A DNA stretch of 64,000 bases from SB11 sp035906255 (GTDB lineage: Bacteria; Bacteroidota; Bacteroidia; UBA8524): assembly GCA_035906255.1 (NCBI GenBank), contig JAMIFM010000032.1, positions 11,636-75,635 on the forward strand, given 5' to 3'. The notes below the pieces were generated by a model. The model ran no database searches and had not been told where the DNA came from. It saw nothing but the letters and a program-made list of their open reading frames with translations. The translations under genes and the position numbers were made by a program. Positions 42,287 to 51,356 of this stretch are shown here, one piece after another (the first letter of the stretch is position 1; each line of letters opens with the position of its first letter).

Positions 42287-43030
42287 ATGGAATTTGAAGG
42301 TAAAAAAATAATGATAGGCATTAGTGCCGGTATCAATTCTGCCGCGGTGCTGTGCTGGTTTATAGAGCAAGGCTATCAACCAGCCGAATTACACTTATAC
42401 TATGCCCACTTTAAAGAGCACAGCCCCGATAGTTTCCGGTTTATAAAAGAACAAATACGCTTCGCCCGCAAGAATATAACCAATGTAAAGGTAAAAATTA
42501 CCCGCAATAGCGCATTGGAGTTTTTCAGAGGCAAAGAAATGATACCCCACCCGCGTTATTCACCGTGTTCCATTATGCTTAAAATAGAGCCTATGGCTGT
42601 TTATTGCTGGGAAAACCAAATAGACCATGACCTAATAGGATATGTGAAGCATGAAATAAGGCGTGTACACAACAGTATGAAAAACGCACCAGCCAACCTG
42701 TTTTTTTCAAAAGTATTTCCCATTAACCAGTTTACCGATGAGTGGTGTTTTGAAATTGTAGAGAAATATATCGGGTGGTATCCTGCTATTTATAAGATTA
42801 AAAACCCAGATGGCAGCCGACGTTATATGCATAATAACTGCCTGCCGTGTAAAAATGAAACGATTGAAGGTTTGCAAAACATTAAAGAGGACTTCCCTGG
42901 ATATTTCGAAGCTGCTATGCAATTAAGTGCCGAGTTAAATGCCCATTGGGGCCGTGATGAAGATGGTTTTTATACCACCTTCGGAAAACAAGATTATGAA
43001 ACCCAAGTATGTGAAGCCTGTATATTTTAA
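42287..43030 (+). CDS. Phosphoadenosine-phosphosulfate reductase-like (PP-loop ATPase) protein
   Basis: The 247-residue protein has a PP-loop-like start I-G-I-S-A-G-I-N-S-A-A-V-L (normally S-G-G-x-D-S; here the Asp is replaced by Asn), S-P-C-S-I-M-L-K at about 85-92, and a C-terminal Cys pair N-N-C-L-P-C-K plus C-E-A-C. Phage members of this family are often called PAPS reductases, but their real substrates, possibly nucleic-acid modification, are mostly unknown. The altered loop makes classical sulfate reduction doubtful. Confidence 0.7.
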   Translation: MEFEGKKIMIGISAGINSAAVLCWFIEQGYQPAELHLYYAHFKEHSPDSFRFIKEQIRFARKNITNVKVKITRNSALEFFRGKEMIPHPRYSPCSIMLKIEPMAVYCWENQIDHDLIGYVKHEIRRVHNSMKNAPANLFFSKVFPINQFTDEWCFEIVEKYIGWYPAIYKIKNPDGSRRYMHNNCLPCKNETIEGLQNIKEDFPGYFEAAMQLSAELNAHWGRDEDGFYTTFGKQDYETQVCEACIF

Positions 43031-43041
43031 TACCAAGTGAA

Positions 43042-43299
43042 ATGAAACAGCATATAACCATAGGTGAGTTGGCTAAGTTGCCTAACATTCGTGTAATGCA
43101 CTATACACTGGATGGCCCGCGCACGCCGCGCAGCCTGCATGAGCATGGTATGTGGGCGTGCAATACCTGTGGTGCTGTACATGATTTGTGCCTTCAATCT
43201 TGCCCTGCCTGTGGGGATGAGCGTTTTATATTGGTTGAGGAAGATTACCAACCTTTAACCGAGGATATACCTTTTAAAATCAACCAAAATGCCTTGTGA
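43042..43299 (+). CDS. Zinc-ribbon protein
   Basis: The 85-residue protein has C-N-T-C (about 40-43) and C-P-A-C (about 54-57), a four-Cys zinc ribbon, followed by a short acidic tail. It starts after the PAPS-like gene and overlaps the HNH-like gene by 11 bp. Probably a nucleic-acid- or protein-binding accessory. Confidence 0.65.
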   Translation: MKQHITIGELAKLPNIRVMHYTLDGPRTPRSLHEHGMWACNTCGAVHDLCLQSCPACGDERFILVEEDYQPLTEDIPFKINQNAL

Positions 43300-43702
43300 T
43301 TATAAAGAGTATCCGGCCAACTGGCATACAGAAATTGTACCTGCAGTGCGCGAGCGTAGCGGCAACCGTTGCGAACAATGCTGTGTTATCAATCACCGAA
43401 TTATACACAGCTTCCGCCCTACGCTTTTAAAATACAGATATGCCAGCGGGTGTTTGTTAATTGAATTGCAAAACAGGGTGTTATCAGGCCAAAACGTAAA
43501 CAAGGCTTTAAAATACATGGGGCTTACTCGTGTTGTACTCACTACAGCACACCTTGACCATGATAAAAGCAATGAAAGTATAAGTATTGACCGTCTGCGC
43601 CATTGGTGCCAAACCTGCCATTTAAACTATGACCATAAAAAACACGTGGGTAAGTTGCAGATGGCAAGAAAAGGCGCAACCGGACATCCATCACTATTTT
43701 AA
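43289..43702 (+). CDS. HNH-like endonuclease
   Basis: The 137-residue protein has C-E-Q-C near 29-32, A-H-L-D-H-D near 91-96 (the His of the HNH core) and C-Q-T-C-H-L-N-Y-D-H at about 111-120. The Cys pairs bind zinc and the HNH finger cuts DNA. Small HNH proteins in phages can act in packaging or DNA metabolism; this one lies in the middle cluster, not beside the terminase. Confidence 0.75.
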   Translation: MPCDYKEYPANWHTEIVPAVRERSGNRCEQCCVINHRIIHSFRPTLLKYRYASGCLLIELQNRVLSGQNVNKALKYMGLTRVVLTTAHLDHDKSNESISIDRLRHWCQTCHLNYDHKKHVGKLQMARKGATGHPSLF

Positions 43703-43714
43703 TATAACTAAAAA

Positions 43715-44131
43715 ATGGAAACAACATATATAGTAACGCGCGGGCAGGGGCCTAAAATGCTGTTTAGTTTTACCGATGCCGGTATTTTTACAAAACTGGA
43801 GTTGCACGGGGGCCTGAACGATGAGCAGTTTGCGTGGCTGCTAAAATATTTTCCGCAAACCGATGAACAGCTATTCAGGTGGCGCGGGTTGGGTTTTAGG
43901 GTAGAACAGGCCGTAAGTGATATATCATTTGAGGCATTTTATAACCAATACCCCCGAAAGGTGGGTAAAAAGGATGCCGAAAAAGCCTACAAGATGTTGC
44001 CAGAGAATGAAAAAATACTGGCTATTAGCGGGATAAAACGCTACAAACAATGGCTAAACTCACATCCCGGTATTGAAATACTATACCCCGCATCATTTAT
44101 CAGGAAAGAGAGGTATAAAGATGAAGATTGA
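43715..44131 (+). CDS. Hypothetical phage protein with C-terminal replication-protein-like segment
   Basis: The 138-residue protein has a C-terminal block (F-E-A-F-Y-N-Q-Y-P-R-K-V-G-K-K-D-A-E-K-A-Y near 72-92, then S-G-I-K-R-Y-K-Q-W-L) that resembles the end domain seen in phage replication initiators. The N-terminal part is unknown. Its stop overlaps the next start by 11 bp. Confidence 0.6.
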   Translation: METTYIVTRGQGPKMLFSFTDAGIFTKLELHGGLNDEQFAWLLKYFPQTDEQLFRWRGLGFRVEQAVSDISFEAFYNQYPRKVGKKDAEKAYKMLPENEKILAISGIKRYKQWLNSHPGIEILYPASFIRKERYKDED

Positions 44132-44648
44132 AAAGAAACCCAAAAGCCTGCTGGAGCGCAGGCGTGGTAAACTGTTTATTGTACTTAACCAACGCGGCCT
44201 TACTGCTTGGCGCAGCGATATAGTGATAGATTATACCGCCGGTGCCGAAACCAGCACCAGTGCACTTAATGAAGGTCACCTGCAATTACTTATCGATAAG
44301 ATTGAACGCGGGCAGTATGATTGGGTAAAAGAAGGCGAAAAGCCACAAGCCCATCCTCATCAGCCCGCCGCAAAAGATGATGCCGACACCCGCCAGCGCA
44401 TCCGCAGGGCCATTATCAGCAAGCTGAAAGAAATGGGGGCTATTACCGATAAGGGCGATGCCGACATGAAATTTATATACAATTTCATAAAAACCAAGTG
44501 GAAACAGCCATTTAACCAAATACCATCTAATAAGTTGCAAAAAATACTTGCAGTGCTGGAAACGGATTGGATGCCCTGGTTTTTCCGCAATAAGTCGCAA
44601 AACCCAAATTTCAGTATAAAAGATGAAAAAGACACTTCAACAGTATAA
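44121..44648 (+). CDS. Hypothetical phage protein (possibly GemA-like)
   Basis: The start is set at ATG 44121 (M-K-I-E-K-K-P-K), preceded by a purine-rich AGGAAAGAGAGG; an upstream ATG at 44073 would overlap the previous gene by 59 bp. The 175-residue protein has a Lys/Asp-rich linker and a helical C-terminal part (A-I-I-S-K-L-K-E-M-G-A-I-T-D-K-G-D-A-D-M) that vaguely resembles Mu GemA. Uncertain. It overlaps the next gene by 26 bp. Confidence 0.55.
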   Translation: MKIEKKPKSLLERRRGKLFIVLNQRGLTAWRSDIVIDYTAGAETSTSALNEGHLQLLIDKIERGQYDWVKEGEKPQAHPHQPAAKDDADTRQRIRRAIISKLKEMGAITDKGDADMKFIYNFIKTKWKQPFNQIPSNKLQKILAVLETDWMPWFFRNKSQNPNFSIKDEKDTSTV

Positions 44649-45009
44649 TGTAAAATCAACTACCAACGGGCTCACAATTAGGCTGGATTATTACCGGCTG
44701 CAATTATTGGGGCAATCGTTGGATAGATGCTACACGCGCATCCAGCGTGATGGAATACAACATCTGCGCGAGCGTGAAGGGCTGACCAAAAGCCCTTCGG
44801 AAATAATACTGATTGAACTATGCTATAATGCCCAGCGTAAGGTGAATAAGAAAGTGGCCGAGCGGCTAAACTTTAACACGATTACATTGCCGCTTGCTGA
44901 AAGCTGTGCTCTTTGGGAATTGTATAAATACGGCTACCTGTACTATAATGTTGATGACAATGCTATTACTACTTTGTTCACAGAAATACATCCACTACTA
45001 AACTCATAA
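44623..45009 (+). CDS. Hypothetical phage protein
   Basis: The 128-residue protein is alpha-helical after a short beta start (T-T-N-G-L-T-I-R-L-D-Y-Y-R-L). No motif is recognised. It overlaps the preceding gene by 26 bp and ends 5 bp before the next, so it belongs to the middle operon. Confidence 0.55.
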   Translation: MKKTLQQYNVKSTTNGLTIRLDYYRLQLLGQSLDRCYTRIQRDGIQHLREREGLTKSPSEIILIELCYNAQRKVNKKVAERLNFNTITLPLAESCALWELYKYGYLYYNVDDNAITTLFTEIHPLLNS

Positions 45010-45014
45010 CCGCC

Positions 45015-45215
45015 ATGCCTAAATTAACAAACCAAGAACGTAAACGCAGGGATATATACCGGGATTTTGTAAAAATGGCATCCCCCCCTGTAAGCAAACA
45101 ACTAAAGGTAATTTATGAAAAACTGGAGCAAGATTATTACCTCGACACCGGTACACTTGAAAAAATAGTGCGCCAAATGGCCAAAGAAGCGGGTAAAATA
45201 AAAAAGATTGAATAA
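45015..45215 (+). CDS. Small helix-turn-helix protein (possible late activator)
   Basis: The 66-residue basic helical protein (M-P-K-L-T-N-Q-E-R-K-R-R-D-I-Y-R-D-F) has Y-Y-L-D-T-G-T-L-E-K-I-V-R-Q-M as a likely recognition helix. In Mu-like phages the last gene before the structural block often encodes the Mor/C activator, and this position agrees. Sequence support is weak. Confidence 0.45.
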   Translation: MPKLTNQERKRRDIYRDFVKMASPPVSKQLKVIYEKLEQDYYLDTGTLEKIVRQMAKEAGKIKKIE

Positions 45216-45284
45216 CGGGAAAAGAAAACCTGCGGTTGGGAAAGTAAAGTTTATCCCCCTATTCTGTGCAGGTAGGTTTGCTGC

Positions 45285-45527
45285 ATGGAAAATATAATAC
45301 AACAGATGATAGAGGACGCAAGGCGTTTATTTATCAAATCAAAACTTGACAAAGTGGGGATTAAAATAAACCCTATGGATGGGGAATTTGGGATTGAAAT
45401 TGAAATACCCAATATGTGTGACCTTGAGGATGCTAAAAACGCCATTGCGCTGTCAGAAAAGTATGGCTTTACGAAGTCTTGTTTTATAGCCGATGACGGT
45501 AACCTGGTTATCCAGCTTTGTAGTTGA
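45285..45527 (+). CDS. Hypothetical phage protein
   Basis: The 80-residue protein (E-N-I-I-Q-Q-M-I-E-D-A-R, F-G-I-E-I-E-I-P-N) probably has one helix and a small sheet. It is the last rightward gene before a bidirectional terminator. No family recognised. Confidence 0.5.
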   Translation: MENIIQQMIEDARRLFIKSKLDKVGIKINPMDGEFGIEIEIPNMCDLEDAKNAIALSEKYGFTKSCFIADDGNLVIQLCS

Positions 45528-45545
45528 TTCTATTAAAGATTTACA

Positions 45546-45573
45546 AACCCCGCCATCCAGCGGGGTTTTTTAT
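45546..45573. terminator. Bidirectional terminator between convergent operons
   Basis: AACCCCGC and GCGGGGTT arms around CATCCA are followed by TTTTTATT on the plus strand, with A-rich sequence on the other side. It separates the rightward early/middle genes from the leftward structural block, overlapping the stop region of the gp37-like gene. Confidence 0.8.
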
Positions 45574-46121
45574 TATCCGGGTATCACAAAATCAGTAATG
45601 GTAGTATCGGCAGGTCGGCTACTTTCAGTAGCAAAGGAGGTATCAACTTTAAGTGTTTTGCCCAGTGGTATGGTTTTTTGTGCTGCTGAGGTATCTGTTA
45701 TTTCAGTGGCAAAAATCAGGGTGGTTACAATAAAGTTGCTATGGTCGTTATCCTCTTCCTCACCCATGCGGGTAAGCGGAGTGCATCCGGGATATTCAAA
45801 ACCTTCCAGTGCCTGGTAAACGGCCTCGGTAAAATCAAAATAGCGCAGAGCCACATCTTTGTTGGTGCTGTCGGCATGGCTGTCGGCATAGTTCTCATAC
45901 AATACGGTAAAACGCACTACGCATTGCCCGCGTTGCATCCCCGCCCCTGTGCGTGCATAAGCGGCCTCGCTAAATTCAATCAATACTGCGGGCATGGGCA
46001 CCAGTGCTCCGGTATCATCCAGCAGGCGTACCTGCCCCATGTTTTTATCCACCCATTGCATACGCTCAACTGTGCGTAATTGTTCCTGCAGGGCTAAAAA
46101 AAGGTTTTTCTTAATGCTCAT
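45573..46121 (-). CDS. Mu gp37-like head-tail protein
   Basis: The 182-residue protein begins M-S-I-K-K-N-L-F-L-A-L-Q-E-Q-L-R-T-V-E and has P-M-P-A-V-L-I-E-F and R-G-Q-C-V-V-R-F-T-V-L, the layout of phage tail-completion or gp37-like proteins. It is the last gene of the leftward structural block, coupled to the gpG-like gene by a 4-bp overlap. Confidence 0.6.
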   Translation of the reverse strand: MSIKKNLFLALQEQLRTVERMQWVDKNMGQVRLLDDTGALVPMPAVLIEFSEAAYARTGAGMQRGQCVVRFTVLYENYADSHADSTNKDVALRYFDFTEAVYQALEGFEYPGCTPLTRMGEEEDNDHSNFIVTTLIFATEITDTSAAQKTIPLGKTLKVDTSFATESSRPADTTITDFVIPG

Positions 46122-46693
46122 CGTTGTATGGATATTATAAATGAATCAATGTACCATTCAATTTTCGCTTCTAAATCGCGGCTGTGGTAAAATATGGGCC
46201 GTGCGGGTACGGTAAGGGTTTGTTTTTTGGTTAATGCAAGGTTGCGCCATATTTCTCCCGCAGCATCAAGGCTTCGGTTATTTTGGTTATTACCCGGCGT
46301 GCCGTCCTTTTTTAGTGTTTTTCCTGCACCGGCTTTGTAGGCCATTGCCCAAAAAAAACGCCGCATGGCAGGTGTAACGGGTATTTCCCCTCCCTGTTGG
46401 TGTATCAGTGCATAGTTGACGTTATTAAACACAATGGCCTTTTGCCGCGCCGTCATGTGCTGTATGCCCCTAAACAAATCACCCCCTTTGTATAATAACT
46501 GACGGCGCTTGCCGGGAAATTCAAACTTGCGTTGTTTCCAGGGAGTGAAAGCACCGTTTTGCACCCCTCCTTTCTTAAAGTTTTCACGGAAAAACTCAGC
46601 AGCGATAAAAGCAATATTGCGCATGGCAACATGGTTGCGGCTGCGGTAATTTTGCTTTACCCTGTCAAAGGTTATGTAGTTGCGGTTTTGCAT
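46118..46693 (-). CDS. Virion morphogenesis protein (Mu gpG-like)
   Basis: The 191-residue protein has P-W-K-Q-R-K, L-L-Y-K-G-G-D-L-F-R-G-I and Y-A-L-I-H-Q-Q-G-G-E-I-P-V-T, typical of the phage virion morphogenesis family that includes Mu gpG. It probably functions in head completion or tail connection. It overlaps the tape measure gene by one base. Confidence 0.75.
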   Translation of the reverse strand: MQNRNYITFDRVKQNYRSRNHVAMRNIAFIAAEFFRENFKKGGVQNGAFTPWKQRKFEFPGKRRQLLYKGGDLFRGIQHMTARQKAIVFNNVNYALIHQQGGEIPVTPAMRRFFWAMAYKAGAGKTLKKDGTPGNNQNNRSLDAAGEIWRNLALTKKQTLTVPARPIFYHSRDLEAKIEWYIDSFIISIQR

Positions 46694-48618
46694 TACAGTG
46701 CGCTTTCAAAATCAGTTACAGCACGGGTAAGTGAATCGGTTACCACGCGTTTCATGTCCGGCACAGCCTCATTGGTGCTACCTGTGTTAACCGTAAATTC
46801 CCGTATAAGGTTATCAATTTGCACACTTACATTGCGCACGCTGCGCCCCGCCGATACAGTAGGGCTGTATGGTGAAGCCGAACCGCCACCGGCTACGCTT
46901 GTAGCATCATCGTTACCAAATACCCAATTTCCGTTTTTGTCCTGTTTTAATCCAAAGGTTGAAAATTGCACCTGGCTTCCGTATTTACGGTTAGCAGATG
47001 TTACAAGGCTTGCAATTGCCTGCGGACTGGCTTTGCTGTAATCACCGGCACCCTGTCCGTACAAGCCCATTGCTAAATCCTGCACGCTTTTTGCATCGTT
47101 TAATAAGCCCCTACGGTCACCTTCGAAGCGTACTTTAAAAGTTATATCCCGCTCACGGTTAATTTTATTGTCTATTTCAATAAGTGCATTTTTAGCCCCT
47201 TCTATAAGTTTTAGGTGCTGTGATATTTGGCTGTTAAAACTGGCTTCAAATAATCCGGCGCTATCACCCATCCTTTGACGGGCTTCAACATCAAGAATTT
47301 TTCGCTCACTCCATGCCATTAATTTTAGTGTAGCCTGTTTTTCATCTTCAAATTCTTTTACCCTTTCTGCCCCAATCAAACCTACCCTTCGGGCTTTCAT
47401 CACTTCATTGGCTTGTTCCTGAGCATATTTTAAATCCCACAGGGTATCTTTTTCAGTTATAAGGTTTTGAAGGTATTGCGGATAGGTAGCGTTAATTTTT
47501 TCACGCAACGCGATATACTCTTCGGTTCCTGGAATTAAACTTTGCAGGGTTTCAAAATTTTTGTTCAGTTCCGCATTAACTGCATATAATGGCTTTGCAA
47601 CGTCCTGTTTGGGTATATACTCGCTCAGGGCTTGCATACCGGCAAGTTTAACCTGTTTCCATCCCAAGCTTACCCCCTCCAACTGCTCACCCAGAACCGC
47701 CATTGTTTTAACGGTTTGGTTTTCGATTCGGGTCATTTCAGCGCGGGTGCTTTGCATAGCAGTAGGTAAGCCACTGGCAAATGTGCGTTTTAGTTCTGCT
47801 GCAAACTTTGGTAAAAAGTCCTCGGCCATCAGTTTGCCGTCAGCCATCATTTTATCCAATTGGGCGTTAGTAACCCCCATAGCCCTTGCGGCAATATTAA
47901 AAGCACCAGGTATGCGCTCGCCTATTTGCCCACGTAGTTCCTCGGCTTGTACTTTGCCCTTGCCCATGATTTGGCTGAGGGCCAAAAAAGTGCCTTTTTG
48001 GTCTTCGGCACTCCTTCCCATCACCGTAAGTGCCCCGGCCACACTTTCGTACATTTCTTTTACCTGCTGATTGGTAACCTTAGTCCCAATTGCGCCCGCG
48101 CTCAATAGCGCAAACCCCTCTTTGGCAGCCATCAAATCATTGCCCAGCTTGTTGGCTGTTTGGTCTAAATACAACAGGTTTTTTTCGCCTTCTTTTGCAT
48201 TGGCAAATTTGATAGCATTATCAAGGCTTTGCACCTGCATTTTAACCTCTGTAGCCTCGTTTGCAAAATCAATCGCCATTTTACCGGCTCCTAAAACAGC
48301 TGCAGGGGCTAAAAACCTGCCTAACCCACCCATGCCCAATGATAAACCGCCGCCGCCTGAATTTCCACCATTGTTGCCCATCGCCCCAAGAGCCTTATTG
48401 TATTTATGGCTCATTATGCGCATGTGCCTGTCAAGTCTTGTGGTAAGCTGCCCCATGCTTTTATCAATGGCGTTTGCCATTGTTTGCGTGCTTTTTTCAA
48501 AGTCTTTTCCAATAAGCCGCACCGCCCTATCCAAACCCATCACTTTTGCCTTACCGGCATCCACACCGCGCATATCGCCGGGGCGCATATTAATCACATA
48601 TTCAAGCGATTTTTTCAT
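46693..48618 (-). CDS. Tape measure protein
   Basis: The start is set at the ATG giving M-K-K-S-L-E-Y-V-I-N; the frame is open 18 codons further upstream. The 641-residue protein has a tape-measure N-terminal domain (G-T-F-L-A-L-S-Q-I-M-G-K-G-K-V-Q-A-E-E-L, Q-I-G-E-R-I-P-G-A-F) and a long helical remainder. At about 1.5 angstrom per residue it would set a tail of about 0.1 micrometre. It is on the minus strand with the portal and terminase and not with the tail fibres. Confidence 0.82.
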   Translation of the reverse strand: MKKSLEYVINMRPGDMRGVDAGKAKVMGLDRAVRLIGKDFEKSTQTMANAIDKSMGQLTTRLDRHMRIMSHKYNKALGAMGNNGGNSGGGGLSLGMGGLGRFLAPAAVLGAGKMAIDFANEATEVKMQVQSLDNAIKFANAKEGEKNLLYLDQTANKLGNDLMAAKEGFALLSAGAIGTKVTNQQVKEMYESVAGALTVMGRSAEDQKGTFLALSQIMGKGKVQAEELRGQIGERIPGAFNIAARAMGVTNAQLDKMMADGKLMAEDFLPKFAAELKRTFASGLPTAMQSTRAEMTRIENQTVKTMAVLGEQLEGVSLGWKQVKLAGMQALSEYIPKQDVAKPLYAVNAELNKNFETLQSLIPGTEEYIALREKINATYPQYLQNLITEKDTLWDLKYAQEQANEVMKARRVGLIGAERVKEFEDEKQATLKLMAWSERKILDVEARQRMGDSAGLFEASFNSQISQHLKLIEGAKNALIEIDNKINRERDITFKVRFEGDRRGLLNDAKSVQDLAMGLYGQGAGDYSKASPQAIASLVTSANRKYGSQVQFSTFGLKQDKNGNWVFGNDDATSVAGGGSASPYSPTVSAGRSVRNVSVQIDNLIREFTVNTGSTNEAVPDMKRVVTDSLTRAVTDFESAL

Positions 48619-48722
48619 TTTACGGTTTTTACTATATTTGTACTGTTTTGCCTGTGTCAGTTTGCTAATCACAAGCGGCTAAGGCTCCAATCAAAAGCTG
48701 CCCACGGGTGGCTTTTGGTGTT

Positions 48723-50012
48723 TTAGGGCAGCATATTAAAATCAAATTCACCAATCGCGTCACGCTCAATCAATATATCCTCGTCCAGTAAATCCAATTG
48801 CAGCACAATCAGCCGTATGCCTGTATAGTTTTCAGGTTGCCCGGATATGGCTTTTAATGCCCGTATTACAGCAGCTTTGTTATATACTGCGGTTTCGATA
48901 AACAGGCACGCTGTATTTGCTCCCTGCTTGCCTGCATTACTAACATCGTGCTTAATGGTATTGGTTAGGTTATTGCTTTTTATGTATTTAAATTCCACCG
49001 CATTATTGGCCGCAAGGCTGTCAGGGTTTTTAAATCCCGTAATTTTTGCATCAGGGGTAAGTGTAATCTTTGCCCCTGTTGTTTTTGCCAGGCGGGCGGC
49101 CTGCATCCTGTTTTGCCCTACTTCCGAGGGGTTTACTAACGGGTGTTCCAACACCTTGCCCTTTTTGAGTTGCGGGGACGATACATCCACATAGGCTTCC
49201 AGTTCGCTTTTTAGCCTGTTAATTTGTTGGTTTAACGGTCTTAAATCGCTAAAATCAACATCCTTTATGTAGGGATGAGTAGGCGATCCGGTAAAGGCTT
49301 TGCCATCCCTTCCGAAATTGCGGCGGAATTCAGCAGACAATGGATTGTCCTTTAAATCTGTTTCTAAAGGATGTACTTCGGGGCCTTCAAAATCACTGGT
49401 AACATAACAGCGACACCTATAACCATTGGGGGGATAATGAGTACGCCAAAAATTGTGTGTTATGGGTAGTTTTATATTGTCCCAGGGTCGGTGCTCATCG
49501 CGCACCCTGTCATCCTGCTGGGTGTGGTATTTTAGCCAGTTAAACCCGTCTGCCGCCCGCTGTTCAGCCTCGCTCCACCGCTTTGCACTTTCAGCTACTG
49601 CCCTAACGTGGTCGGCTTCCGCATCCAGTTGCGTAATATAGCTGGTATCAAATGCCAGCTTAAACTCACGCATAAAGGTTTCTTTGTCCACCCCAAAACC
49701 TTTTAATGAAGACATGGCCGCGCACAGCCGGTTATTTTTCACGCACGCAAACAAAAGGCTGTCCTGTTCAATCTGTGCCGCCCGCAGATACAATGCGCTA
49801 CCCGGCTTTAAGGTGTCAAAACCACCCCCCAGTGTCTTGTACATGCCCTTGCGTAGCTGCTTAAAGGTATATACCGCAGTGGCCGTGTGCATACCGGTGG
49901 CTGTTATTTCACCGTTCCACAATTTGTTTGCCATGCTGTTGCCCAACTCATCCAGCTTTTGCCGCATGGCCCTGGGCAACTCCATTACAATATGTGCGGC
50001 CCTGTTACACAT
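48723..50012 (-). CDS. MuF-like minor head protein with C-terminal CdiA-type nuclease domain
   Basis: The 429-residue protein has the MuF core at about 120-205, with R-D-E-H-R-P-W-D-N-I and F-W-R-T-H-Y-P-P-N-G-Y-R-C-R-C at 189-202. Residues about 295-410 have the pattern of the CdiA C-terminal tRNase (PD-(D/E)xK-type): A-R-L-A-K-T-T-G-A-K-I near 306-316, N-P-D-S-L near 329-333, V-E-F-K-Y near 339-343 with E340 and K342, then K-Q-G-A-N-T-A. MuF proteins attach to the portal and enter the head; such toxin tails are known to be fused to MuF. It may be injected into the new host or act between phages. No immunity gene was recognised. Confidence 0.8.
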   Translation of the reverse strand: MCNRAAHIVMELPRAMRQKLDELGNSMANKLWNGEITATGMHTATAVYTFKQLRKGMYKTLGGGFDTLKPGSALYLRAAQIEQDSLLFACVKNNRLCAAMSSLKGFGVDKETFMREFKLAFDTSYITQLDAEADHVRAVAESAKRWSEAEQRAADGFNWLKYHTQQDDRVRDEHRPWDNIKLPITHNFWRTHYPPNGYRCRCYVTSDFEGPEVHPLETDLKDNPLSAEFRRNFGRDGKAFTGSPTHPYIKDVDFSDLRPLNQQINRLKSELEAYVDVSSPQLKKGKVLEHPLVNPSEVGQNRMQAARLAKTTGAKITLTPDAKITGFKNPDSLAANNAVEFKYIKSNNLTNTIKHDVSNAGKQGANTACLFIETAVYNKAAVIRALKAISGQPENYTGIRLIVLQLDLLDEDILIERDAIGEFDFNMLP

Positions 50013-51327
50013 CTTTATTAAAGTACAGTTTTGTTATATCCCTCTGCTGTTTAATAAAGTTCTGCAAGGCATCCTGTTTGTTTTTTGCAGGTATAGTGGC
50101 AGCAGCAGATTGGGTGGGTTTACGGCGGCCATTAGTTTTAATGCTCAGCCGCTCGTTCATTTCCTGCTCGTCCACATCAAAGCCCATATCTTTAACCACT
50201 ATTTTGTAAACCTCGGCCATATCTTTAATGCCCAGGCGCTCGGTATTATCAAACGCAAACACATCATCTTCACCAAACGGATAACCATACAAGCGCAAGC
50301 GGGGCAATACTTCATCGTTCACCAAATCTTCCACAAACCCCATATCGTCTTTTGTTACCTCGTCCTGTTCTTTTAGCAGGGCTTCCTGTTTGCCGTATGT
50401 GCCGCCTTGCTGGCTGGCATTTTTGTTGCCTGTCAGCAGTATTTCCAACTCTTCGTTTGCCCCTTTAACTTTTTGAAAGAACACATCAAACGCATCTGTT
50501 TGCTTGTTTTCCTTTATGTCAAGTTCGGTATCCTGCGGAAATATACCATAAGCTGCTGTACCCATTTCCTGCATCCATTTTTCAATCTCGGCCAATACTT
50601 TTTTATCTTGGCTGGCTGTTTTTACTGTACGGATCGGCAGGCCGAACAATTCCTCAAACTCGTCCCAATTTTGCCACGAGTGTTTTTTAAGAATGTATAG
50701 CGGCGCAGCAGCATCGTATAATCCTAAATCTTCCTCGCCATCAATAGAAATTACAAACCCGTTTAGCGGGGGGTCTGTGTAAATAAAATATTCAAACCCT
50801 CGCGGGTCAGGAAATACCGCATTCCACTCAGGCACCACGTGTTCGCGGGGCACCAGTTCCAGTTTTCTAAACTGTCCGGTTATCGGGTCAGGCTCTTTAA
50901 AATATACCAGACTGTGGCCGTGATAAGATGAGCGGACGGCCTGCTTTATCAGCTGCTTAAACCAGCGTTTGCGCAGCAGGCGTGTCTTTTCCTTATCTTC
51001 TTTGCCAGTAGTGGCATTCATTATTTTAAAGGGCTTGTTACTTACCCGTAACACCCTGTTTTTACTAATGCCCCTGATAAACCCATCCAGTTCTATATCC
51101 CGGTATAACTCAGTAAGCAGTATGCGGCGCGGGTTATAAATGTCCAGTGCCTCTGTGCGTGCGGCCTTCCATGTTTTTATTTCTTTGTTAAAAAGGCTGC
51201 GCTGCTGTTTTATGATGTTTACCATAAAACCTGCCGGGTCTTTTTTAGCAAGTTTCCGCAGGTCATCACGCACTACATTTTGCGGCGTTTTTGGCTGTAT
51301 ATTAAATACGCGTTGTATAAGGTTCAT
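50005..51327 (-). CDS. Portal protein (DUF935/Mu gp29-like)
   Basis: The 440-residue protein has the DUF935 layout: D-I-E-L-D-G-F-I-R-G, R-V-L-R-V, Y-H-G-H-S-L-V-Y-F, and a C-terminal E-A-L-L-K-E-Q-D-E-V-T-K-D-D region. It forms the dodecameric portal through which DNA is packaged. It overlaps the MuF gene by 8 bp. Confidence 0.88.
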   Translation of the reverse strand: MNLIQRVFNIQPKTPQNVVRDDLRKLAKKDPAGFMVNIIKQQRSLFNKEIKTWKAARTEALDIYNPRRILLTELYRDIELDGFIRGISKNRVLRVSNKPFKIMNATTGKEDKEKTRLLRKRWFKQLIKQAVRSSYHGHSLVYFKEPDPITGQFRKLELVPREHVVPEWNAVFPDPRGFEYFIYTDPPLNGFVISIDGEEDLGLYDAAAPLYILKKHSWQNWDEFEELFGLPIRTVKTASQDKKVLAEIEKWMQEMGTAAYGIFPQDTELDIKENKQTDAFDVFFQKVKGANEELEILLTGNKNASQQGGTYGKQEALLKEQDEVTKDDMGFVEDLVNDEVLPRLRLYGYPFGEDDVFAFDNTERLGIKDMAEVYKIVVKDMGFDVDEQEMNERLSIKTNGRRKPTQSAAATIPAKNKQDALQNFIKQQRDITKLYFNKDV

Positions 51328-51356
51328 TTATACGCTGTTTAAATAAGGTTTAAATT

